Positions 49,907 through 56,795 of a stretch of 57,763 nucleotides of DNA are shown here, piece by piece. The DNA lies in assembly GCF_048595215.1 (NCBI RefSeq), contig NZ_JBMDWJ010000048.1, positions 1 to 57,763 of the forward strand. The letters run 5' to 3'. The DNA comes from Siphonobacter sp048595215 (GTDB lineage Bacteria > Bacteroidota > Bacteroidia > Cytophagales > Spirosomataceae). Positions within the stretch are counted from its first letter, which is position 1. Each line of letters begins with the position of its first letter. The position numbers were made by a program, and so were the translations under genes. Below the pieces are notes generated by a model. The model saw only the letters and a list, made by a program, of their open reading frames with translations. It was not told the DNA's origin and ran no database searches.

Positions 49907-50038
49907 TTAGGAAAATGCCTCGGTAAACCACCAGAACAAACCAATCATCAGGATAAGATTAGCGATGACTAAGGCATAGAGCTGCTGCCAGGACCGGATA
50001 AAGGGTGGCAGGCTTTCACGATCTTCATTCTTACTCAT
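49907..50038 (-). CDS. 43-residue single-pass membrane peptide, candidate symporter small subunit
   Basis: From ATG 50038: MSKNEDRESLPPFIRSW, QQLYALVIANLILMIGLFW and WFTEAFS. A charged cytoplasmic start, a Trp-Gln-Gln-Leu-Tyr entry, one helix and a WFTxAFS end. Small proteins of this shape are encoded beside sodium:solute symporters in several bacteria (small accessory or DUF4212/YhdT-like partners). It lies upstream of the symporter on the same strand but 362 bases away, with repeats between. I recall similar peptides next to Bacteroidota symporters but cannot verify it here. Confidence 0.6.
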   Translation of the reverse strand: MSKNEDRESLPPFIRSWQQLYALVIANLILMIGLFWWFTEAFS

Positions 50039-50203
50039 GTTCGTATGCAATCAATCCATAAAGGATGCAAACTGCCCAATTTTGAGCACTTGACCAACTT
50101 TTACCCATAATCCCTTCCGTAAAGGGAACGAAGAAGCCAGGCTGTTTTTGTACCTCCCGCCGATAACTTTTACGCCCGGCTGTCGACTCTCTACTCTTTC
50201 GTC

Positions 50204-50211
50204 TATTTTTG
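50204..50211 (+). promoter_or_regulatory. -7 element of aroB, near-leaderless start
   Basis: TATTTTTG, a full match to TAnnTTTG, ends 6 bases before the aroB ATG at 50217. The same 6-base distance is seen for the ABC ATPase gene at 38071. No strong -33 motif. Confidence 0.45.
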
Positions 50212-50216
50212 CGGCT

Positions 50217-51242
50217 ATGGTACAGATCGCCCCTATTACCGAAAGCCTGCCCGCTTTCCTTGCCTCGCACTCCTTTTCTCAGGTAGCCGTTCTGGTGGAT
50301 GAGCAAACCCGTCAGCACTGCTATCCCCGCATTCAGTCCTTACTGCCCCCGCATACGCTGATTGAGATCCGTTCGGGTGAAAGCGAAAAGCACCTGGGAA
50401 CGGCCACGCAAATCTGGGAAGGACTCACGAAAGCGGCTTTCGATCGCCACGGCCTGCTGATCAATCTTGGCGGCGGCGTCATTGGCGATATGGGCGGCTT
50501 CTGTGCGGCAACCTACAAACGGGGGATTGCCTTTATTCAAATCCCCTCGACTTTACTTTCGCAGGTCGATGCCAGCGTAGGCGGCAAACTGGGTATTGAT
50601 TTTCAGGGTTTGAAAAATCACATTGGCGTCTTCCAGATCCCCGACGCCGTTCTGATTGACGCCGATTTTCTGGCTACGCTCCCACCCCGTGAGCTTCGGT
50701 CGGGTTTTGCCGAGATCATCAAACATTGCCTTATCGCCGATGCGGCTAAATGGGAGGAACTCCGTCAACAAAGCTGGGAAACGCAGAACTGGACGGACCT
50801 GATCGCTCATTCCGTCGCCATTAAAGAACGGGTGACGCAGGCCGATCCTACGGAGAAAGGATTACGAAAGATTCTCAATTTCGGTCATACGCTCGGTCAC
50901 GCCATCGAAACGTATTTTCTGGAAGATCCCGAAAAGCGGCTCCTGCACGGGGAAGCTATTGCGGCGGGTATGCTCACAGAAGCATTTCTGAGTCGGCAAC
51001 GCGGTTGGCTTACGGAAGAACAATTCGAGGCCATTCAATCGTACCTGCTTCAAACCTATGGCCAAGCACAGATTCCTGCCGACGCCTTCGAGGCGATTGT
51101 TGAACTGACGGCTCAGGATAAGAAAAACCGGGGTAAAGAAATTCGGTTCTCCCTACTCGACGGCATCGGTACCTGTCGCTTCGACATTCCCGTATCCAGC
51201 TCCGAAATGCAGGAAGCTCTGACGTACTACGCGGGCCTGTAA
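50217..51242 (+). CDS. aroB: 3-dehydroquinate synthase
   Basis: A 341-residue NAD- and zinc-dependent enzyme of the shikimate pathway, converting DAHP to 3-dehydroquinate. Signatures are LGGGVIGDMGGFCAATYKRGI, PSTLLSQVDASVGGKLGID, LRSGFAEIIKH, and the zinc-binding His residues in FGHTLGHAIE and LHGEAIAAGM. The frame is open 23 codons upstream, but MVQIAP at 50217 fits the family and the -7 element at 50204. Single gene, followed 26 bases later by a Crp-like regulator. Confidence 0.95.
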   Translation: MVQIAPITESLPAFLASHSFSQVAVLVDEQTRQHCYPRIQSLLPPHTLIEIRSGESEKHLGTATQIWEGLTKAAFDRHGLLINLGGGVIGDMGGFCAATYKRGIAFIQIPSTLLSQVDASVGGKLGIDFQGLKNHIGVFQIPDAVLIDADFLATLPPRELRSGFAEIIKHCLIADAAKWEELRQQSWETQNWTDLIAHSVAIKERVTQADPTEKGLRKILNFGHTLGHAIETYFLEDPEKRLLHGEAIAAGMLTEAFLSRQRGWLTEEQFEAIQSYLLQTYGQAQIPADAFEAIVELTAQDKKNRGKEIRFSLLDGIGTCRFDIPVSSSEMQEALTYYAGL

Positions 51243-51268
51243 GGGCGTCGTTTCAAATCGGTTCCCTT

Positions 51269-51832
51269 ATGCATATTATTACCTTCCTTCAACAGCACTT
51301 ACCCTTATCTGCGGAAGTCGTCGAAGAGCTTCAGAAAATTATTGTTCGGGAACACCTTCCGAAAAACCACGTGCTGGTCCGACCGGGCCAGCACTGTCGA
51401 CGGCTCTTTTTCATTGAAGAAGGACTCATTCGGGAACACTATCAAAGCCTCTCGGGGAAAGAAACGACGTACCGATTTCATACGGAAGACAATTTCGTAA
51501 CGGCAGACGAAAGTTTCATCGACGGTCAACCCAGTCAGTATTACCTGGAAACCCTGGAGGAGACGACGCTCTGTTCCATCTCGCACGAAGACTTTGAAAA
51601 GCTGCTGAAACGGTATCCCCTTTTCGAGCAATTGCACATACTGGTTATGCATCAGGTCATGCGGGAAATGAAGGAACGCATCACGGCCCTGCAATTTCAA
51701 ACGGCCACCGAACGCTACGAGTCGTTGCTCCGAAACCAGCCTTCCATTTTTCAGCGGGTCAGTCTGGGTCATATTGCTTCGTACCTCGGCATTTCGCAGG
51801 AGACGTTAAGTCGGATTCGGAGTAAAAAGTAG
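51269..51832 (+). CDS. Crp/Fnr-family transcription regulator
   Basis: A 187-residue regulator with a cNMP-type beta-roll (about 20-115: VLVRPGQHCRRLFFIEEGLIREHY split by the conserved Gly) and a C-terminal helix-turn-helix FQRVSLGHIASYLGISQETLSRIRSKK. No N-terminal cysteine cluster, so unlike the regulator at 20209 it is not an Fe-S sensor. The short form with LGISxETLSRIR is the type common in Bacteroidota, often several per genome. It may control the downstream efflux genes. Its stop codon TAG lies inside the first stem of a REP-like repeat. Confidence 0.88.
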   Translation: MHIITFLQQHLPLSAEVVEELQKIIVREHLPKNHVLVRPGQHCRRLFFIEEGLIREHYQSLSGKETTYRFHTEDNFVTADESFIDGQPSQYYLETLEETTLCSISHEDFEKLLKRYPLFEQLHILVMHQVMREMKERITALQFQTATERYESLLRNQPSIFQRVSLGHIASYLGISQETLSRIRSKK

Positions 51833-51877
51833 GCATAGCCTACAAATTTGAACATCCGTAGCGGATGCTACGGATAA
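51829..51877 (+). repeat. Two-hairpin REP-like repeat, copy 6 (left member of a second pair)
   Basis: GTAGGC-ata-GCCTAC (51829-51843), linker aaatttgaac, ATCCGTAGC-ggat-GCTACGGAT (51854-51875). The first stem overlaps the stop codon of the Crp-like gene (51830-51832). Confidence 0.9.
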
Positions 51878-51994
51878 CGCAGGTTTCTATTGGCCGTAGC
51901 ATTCTTGCAAGGAAATACACTTTAGTAGAAGAAGCAGAATCTACCTTCCTACAAAAAACACTTCATTCCCCCTCCCATTTCCAGGGAGCGAGTG

Positions 51995-52041
51995 GTCCGT
52001 AGCGGATGCTACGGACACCCAAATTAGTAGGCTCCGCCTAC
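51995..52041 (-). repeat. Two-hairpin REP-like repeat, copy 7 (right member, inverted)
   Basis: Plus strand: GTCCGTAGC-ggat-GCTACGGAC (51995-52016), linker acccaaatta, GTAGGC-tcc-GCCTAC (52027-52041). Opposite orientation to copy 6; 117 bases lie between. The spacer's right end agggagcgagtgg resembles the agcagcgagttg end of the first pair. Confidence 0.9.
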
Positions 52042-52052
52042 CCTTTTGCTTT

Positions 52053-52066
52053 TTGACTTTTATCAA
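52053..52066. promoter_or_regulatory. Fnr-type operator TTGAC-N4-ATCAA (site 3)
   Basis: TTGAC-tttt-ATCAA differs from the Fnr consensus TTGAT-N4-ATCAA at one position. Its centre is about 61 bases before ATG 52121, so a class II promoter would give a ~20-base leader. Confidence 0.6.
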
Positions 52067-52120
52067 AGAGCTTGGCCTAATTCTTTCCGAGCTTTGCATT
52101 CACAACCCGGAAGCAATGTT

Positions 52121-52540
52121 ATGAATGCCTTGAATTTCATGCAGCAAAGCAGTCTTCTACCAAAGCGACACTGGATATTCTTATCGACGTCGTATTCCCT
52201 GCATTCGCTGATCGACCTTATAAAAAATTTGCTAAATCGCCACCAGCCGTGTACCGTCGTTCATGGCCTGACGCAGCTGAATTCTCCGTTTTTTCCCGAC
52301 GAGCTTACCCGTCTTGAATCGACGTTTCGTGGTCTTTTGAAAACGTATTACGTATTCGGCAGTCCTACACCAGCTTACTCGGCGTTAGACCTGCTTGAAT
52401 CGCTCACGAATACAGTCCCAGTATCAGAGCTAAGTTTTATTCTGACGGATACTGAAGAATGGGTTGACAGTGTCATTGAACACTTACTGTTTTTAGAAAT
52501 CCCCCAATCACAAATTCACCTACTGGAAACGATTAACTAA
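52121..52540 (+). CDS. Stand-alone ferredoxin-reductase-like NAD(P)-binding module
   Basis: A 139-residue protein from ATG 52121 (frame open 25 codons upstream, but that part crosses the operator). By fold pattern it resembles the NAD-binding half of ferredoxin-NADP reductases. LLPKRHWIFLSTSYSLHSLIDLIKNLL would be the first strand and helix, CTVVHGLTQLNSPFFPDELTRLE the second unit, and TDTEEWVDSVIEHLLFLEIPQSQIHLLE the C-terminal unit normally reading CGPPxMxxxVxxxLxxLGVPxxxIHxE. The FAD domain is absent, and the GTGITP and CGP signatures are replaced (STSYSL, TDTEEW). It is therefore probably not an active reductase. It lies 7 bases before the efflux adaptor gene, with an Fnr-like box upstream. 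Confidence 0.6.
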   Translation: MNALNFMQQSSLLPKRHWIFLSTSYSLHSLIDLIKNLLNRHQPCTVVHGLTQLNSPFFPDELTRLESTFRGLLKTYYVFGSPTPAYSALDLLESLTNTVPVSELSFILTDTEEWVDSVIEHLLFLEIPQSQIHLLETIN

Positions 52541-52547
52541 TGAAGTT

Positions 52548-53594
52548 ATGAAACCCAAGCCTTATTTTTCCATCGGTTTAGCAGCCTTCGTACTCGCCAG
52601 CTGCCAGAGCAAACCCGCTCCCGAAACTGCCGCCGCTGATCCGGCCGTACCCGTACTGACGCAAACGGTTAGTCGTTCTTCTTCAGACAATCAGATTTCC
52701 ATCAGCGGAAACGTCGAAGGAAACCGGACCGTCAAACTCGGTTTTCTCGTGGGGGGAAAAATCAACTACATCGCCGCTACGGAAGGCCAGCCCGTAGCCG
52801 CTGGAAAAGTACTCGCCAGTCTGGACCCCACCAGTTATCGGCTCGGCGTGGACGCGGCTACTGCCAGCGTCAATCAGGTGCAGGATGAGTACAACCGGCT
52901 CAAGCTCATGCACGATCGCAACAGCCTCAGCGATGCCGATTTCGCCAAAGTCTCTAACGGACTCAAACAGGCTCAAGCCCAGGCCGGACTCCAGAAAAAG
53001 AATCTTTCGGATACGAAGCTCTACGCCCCGTTCTCGGGCGTGTTGCTCAAAAAAAATACGGAGATTGGCGAAATCGTAGGCTCGGGAATGCCCCTGTTTA
53101 TCGTTTCGGATATCCAGAAAGTAAAAGTCAACGCGGCTATTCCGGAATCGGAATTACAGCGGGTCAAAATCGGTCAGTCAGCTCAGGTGTACATCTCAGC
53201 CCTCGACAGCACCTTCACCGGAAAGGTGACCGAAGTAGGTTCCGCCGCCGATGCGACGACGCGTTCGTTTTCGGTGAAGATTGAATTACGGAATCCCAAG
53301 CTCCTGATTCGTCCTGGTATGGTGGCCGAAGTGAAATTGCCTTCGACGCAGAAAACGGAATCGCTCACCTTACCCGCCGAAGCCGTCTTGCACGATACCG
53401 ATAATTCTTCCTACGTTTTTGTAGCCGATTCGCAGAAAAAGCAGGCCTTTAAACGTCGCGTATCCATCGGTCGCCTGCTGGATTCTACCATTGAAATCAC
53501 CTCCGGTTTACAGCCGGGCGAGCTGGTCATTACGGGTGGGCAGCAGAAAATCCATGACGGTTCCGCTATTCAGCTTACCAATACCCAACCTTAA
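52548..53594 (+). CDS. RND efflux periplasmic adaptor (membrane fusion lipoprotein)
   Basis: A 348-residue adaptor. The lipobox LASC near residue 19 marks a lipoprotein signal. The mature part has the barrel-sandwich lipoyl half GGKINYIAATEGQPVAAGKVLASLD, an alpha-hairpin (about 95-150), the second lipoyl half KLYAPFSGVLLKK, and a beta-barrel with SAQVYISALDSTFTGKV. It links the inner-membrane pump encoded next to the TolC-like channel. Substrate unknown. Confidence 0.93.
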   Translation: MKPKPYFSIGLAAFVLASCQSKPAPETAAADPAVPVLTQTVSRSSSDNQISISGNVEGNRTVKLGFLVGGKINYIAATEGQPVAAGKVLASLDPTSYRLGVDAATASVNQVQDEYNRLKLMHDRNSLSDADFAKVSNGLKQAQAQAGLQKKNLSDTKLYAPFSGVLLKKNTEIGEIVGSGMPLFIVSDIQKVKVNAAIPESELQRVKIGQSAQVYISALDSTFTGKVTEVGSAADATTRSFSVKIELRNPKLLIRPGMVAEVKLPSTQKTESLTLPAEAVLHDTDNSSYVFVADSQKKQAFKRRVSIGRLLDSTIEITSGLQPGELVITGGQQKIHDGSAIQLTNTQP

Positions 53595-53671
53595 CGTATA
53601 CAACATAACGTTCAATTTCCTTTAACGGACGTATACGCTTACTACTCTACAGGCCTTATCCAGTGTAGATC

Positions 53672-56600
53672 ATGAATTTTGTCAAATCATCCCTAAAATA
53701 TTCGCAGGTTACGCTGACGGTACTGCTGATGGTTTTTGCCGTTGGTATCCATTCTCTGCTGACCATGCCCCGCCGGGAAGACCCCAAGATTACCATTCGT
53801 ACGGGTCTGGTACTGGCGTATTTCCCCGGAGCGAATTCCGCTCAGGTGGAAGATCAGGTTACGAAAAAGCTGGAGCAATACCTGTTTCAGTTTGAAGAAG
53901 TCAAAAAATCCAAAACCTTCTCCACGACCCGCGACGGAGCCGTCGTCATTAACGTGGAACTGGAGGATAAGGTCAAAGATCCGGACGTATTCTGGAGTAA
54001 ACTGCGGCACGAATTACTCGTCGCCAAAACGCTGGCTCTGCCCGAAGGCGTACGTGGCCCGATCGTCAACTCCGACTTTGGGGATACGGAAGCTCTGGTC
54101 ATCGGTATCGAATCCGATCAGGCTTCGTACAACGAGTTGAAAGACTATCTGCAAAAAGTAGAAGATCAGCTCCGGACGCTGCCCGCCGTGTCAAAAATCA
54201 AACGCATTGGCGAGCAAAAAGAACAGATCGTCATTACGAGTAATTCAGAGAAACTGGCTCAGTACGGCATCAAGTTCACGCAGGTCATGAACGTACTGAA
54301 ATCCCAGAATGCCATTAGTCCGACGGGAAATGTGAAAACCGGTACGGCGGAGGTACCGCTCTACGCCAACGGTGGTTACAGTACCGAAAGCCAGATTGCC
54401 AGTCAGATTATCGGTACTTCCAAAACCGGAGACGTGATTCGGCTGGGCGACGTAGCCCGCATCACCCGTCAATACCAGGACCCCACCAGTACTACCACCG
54501 TGAACGGACACCGGGCCCTGATGCTGGCTGTAGAAATGCACGAAGGAAACAACATCGTGTCGTTTGGCAAGGACGTTGATGCTCAGTTAGAAGCCGTTAA
54601 AAAATTACTACCGAGTACGGTGAAGTTAACGACGATTGTCAATCAGCCGCATCTGGTGGATGAAAACGTTGGTCACTTCATTCGGGAATTTTTCCTGGCC
54701 ATTGTTTCGGTCGTGATTGTCGTGATTTTGCTCCTGCCCTTCCGCATTGCGGCGGTAGCGGCCATGGCGATTCCGATGACCGTCGCCGTCACCTTTGCCC
54801 TGCTGCACGCCTTCGGTATCGAGCTGCATCAGGTCTCGCTGGCAGCCTTGATTGTGGTACTGGGCATGGTGGTCGATGATGCCATCGTCATTGCCGATAA
54901 CTACGTGGAACTGCTCGATGAAGGGCTGGATCGCTGGACGGCCGCCTGGCGGAGTGCCAGTGACCTGGTTGTGCCCGTATTTGCGGCAACAATTACGATC
55001 ATTGCTTCGTTTATGCCGATGGTTATTCTGTCGGGATCGGTGGGTGAATTTATTTTTGCCCTGCCTATTACGGTCGCCATTGCCTTGTCGGCTTCGTTTA
55101 TCGTCGCCATGATTCTGACGCCCTTACTGTGTTATACCTTCATCAAAAAAGGCTTACACGATCCTTCCGAGGCGAATAAGAAGAAACGTACGTCCCTGCT
55201 GGACCGGATGCAGAATGGCTACAACACGGCCATCGACTGGTGCATGCGTCATTCCGGCGTAACGATTCTGGGCAGTTTGCTGACAGTTGCCCTGGCGGGT
55301 TTGCTGTTCACGACGATCCGGCAGAAGTTTTTCCCGGCGGCGGAGCGGAATCAGTTCGTCGTAGAATTATGGATGCCGACGGGTACGAAACTCGATAAAA
55401 CCCGGGCGGCTATCAATAAAATTGAAAACGTTGTCAAGAAAGATCAGCGGGTAACGAGTTACGCCACCTTTGCGGGTACGAGTGCTCCGCGGTTCTATTA
55501 CAACTTTTCGCCCGAAGTACCCGTCACCAATTACGCCCAGATTCTGATCAATACCACGGATATTGCCAGTACGCAGGCGATGGCGGAAGACCTGACGCGT
55601 CAGGTCGATGCCCTGGTGCCCGAAGGACGTCCGCAGGTCAAACTCATGCAACAGGGTACGGTTACCAAAGCTCCGGTGGAAGTACGCATCGTGGGCGACG
55701 ATCTGCCGACGCTCAAGCAAATCGGTGTACAGGTAGATAGCGTGCTAAGAAATACCCCCGGTAGTGCCATGGTGCGTACCGATTTTATGGAAGATTATTA
55801 CGGAGTAAATATCAACCTCAAGGGCGAAGCCAACCGACTGGGCTTTACTACCTCCAGCATCGGGCAAACGGTTTACGCTGGTTTCAACGGGGCTCCCGTG
55901 ACTACCTTGTACGAAGGCACTACGCCCGTGGATCTGGTGGTACGGCTGGATGAAACCAACCGCCGCAACTTCGATGATTTGCTCAACACGTACCTCTCCT
56001 CCCCCGTCACGGGAGCTTCGGTGCCCCTGCGGCAAATCGCCGATCTACAACCCGCCTGGCAAACGGGCCGTATCATGCACCGCAACGGCGTTCGCACACT
56101 GACGGTCCAAAGCGAAACGCAGGCGAACCTGTTGCCCTCGGAATTGCTCAAGGCCGTTCAACCTAAAATCGAGTCGCTGAAGTTACCCGCTGGTTACCGC
56201 ATCGAATACGGGGGTGAGTACGAAGGACAGAAAGAAACGTTCAGTCAGATGGTGGTGGTCATGGTGATTAGTATCGTCCTGATTTTCCTGATTCTGTTGT
56301 TCCAGTTCCGGAATATCAAGGAAGCTCTGCTGGTGATGCTGACCATTCCGCTGAGTCTGTTCGGGGCGTTCCTGGGACTGATTCTGACGCATAACAACTT
56401 TGGCTTTACGGCTTTCGTCGGACTGATTAGTTTATCGGGGATTGTGGTGCGGAATGCGATCATCCTTGTCGATCATACCAACGAACTGCTCAAACACGGC
56501 ATGGACATCCCTACCGCCGCCGCCGAATCAGGAAAACGACGCTTACGTCCGATTTTCCTGACGGCCATGGCCGCTGCCATTGGAGTACTCCCCATGATTC

Positions 56601-56767
56601 TCTCGGGATCGCCCATGTGGAGTCCGCTGGCGAGCGTCATTGCCGTGGGCGTAGTCTGGTCGATGATTATGGCCCTGCTGACGGTACCCGTGCTGTACGT
56701 GAAAATGATTAAACCGAAAGACAAAGCGTATCTGATGAGCGTTGGCCGCGATACGCAACCCGTCTAA
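53672..56767 (+). CDS. RND efflux pump, inner-membrane subunit (AcrB/MexB superfamily)
   Basis: A 1,031-residue proton-driven pump. It has TM1 near residues 10-30, two large periplasmic loops (about 35-330 and 545-850) and twelve helices in all. VVLGMVVDDAIVIADNYVEL in TM4 carries the paired Asp residues that relay protons. GLISLSGIVVRNAIILVD and PIFLTAMAAAIGVLPM are further family segments. Similarity is to the hydrophobe/amphiphile and acriflavin-resistance type rather than heavy-metal CusA, since the Met triad is not evident. Part of the adaptor-pump-TolC operon. Confidence 0.95.
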   Translation: MNFVKSSLKYSQVTLTVLLMVFAVGIHSLLTMPRREDPKITIRTGLVLAYFPGANSAQVEDQVTKKLEQYLFQFEEVKKSKTFSTTRDGAVVINVELEDKVKDPDVFWSKLRHELLVAKTLALPEGVRGPIVNSDFGDTEALVIGIESDQASYNELKDYLQKVEDQLRTLPAVSKIKRIGEQKEQIVITSNSEKLAQYGIKFTQVMNVLKSQNAISPTGNVKTGTAEVPLYANGGYSTESQIASQIIGTSKTGDVIRLGDVARITRQYQDPTSTTTVNGHRALMLAVEMHEGNNIVSFGKDVDAQLEAVKKLLPSTVKLTTIVNQPHLVDENVGHFIREFFLAIVSVVIVVILLLPFRIAAVAAMAIPMTVAVTFALLHAFGIELHQVSLAALIVVLGMVVDDAIVIADNYVELLDEGLDRWTAAWRSASDLVVPVFAATITIIASFMPMVILSGSVGEFIFALPITVAIALSASFIVAMILTPLLCYTFIKKGLHDPSEANKKKRTSLLDRMQNGYNTAIDWCMRHSGVTILGSLLTVALAGLLFTTIRQKFFPAAERNQFVVELWMPTGTKLDKTRAAINKIENVVKKDQRVTSYATFAGTSAPRFYYNFSPEVPVTNYAQILINTTDIASTQAMAEDLTRQVDALVPEGRPQVKLMQQGTVTKAPVEVRIVGDDLPTLKQIGVQVDSVLRNTPGSAMVRTDFMEDYYGVNINLKGEANRLGFTTSSIGQTVYAGFNGAPVTTLYEGTTPVDLVVRLDETNRRNFDDLLNTYLSSPVTGASVPLRQIADLQPAWQTGRIMHRNGVRTLTVQSETQANLLPSELLKAVQPKIESLKLPAGYRIEYGGEYEGQKETFSQMVVVMVISIVLIFLILLFQFRNIKEALLVMLTIPLSLFGAFLGLILTHNNFGFTAFVGLISLSGIVVRNAIILVDHTNELLKHGMDIPTAAAESGKRRLRPIFLTAMAAAIGVLPMILSGSPMWSPLASVIAVGVVWSMIMALLTVPVLYVKMIKPKDKAYLMSVGRDTQPV

Positions 56768-56795
56768 GTCTTTTCAACCCATTCCATTAAAACCC

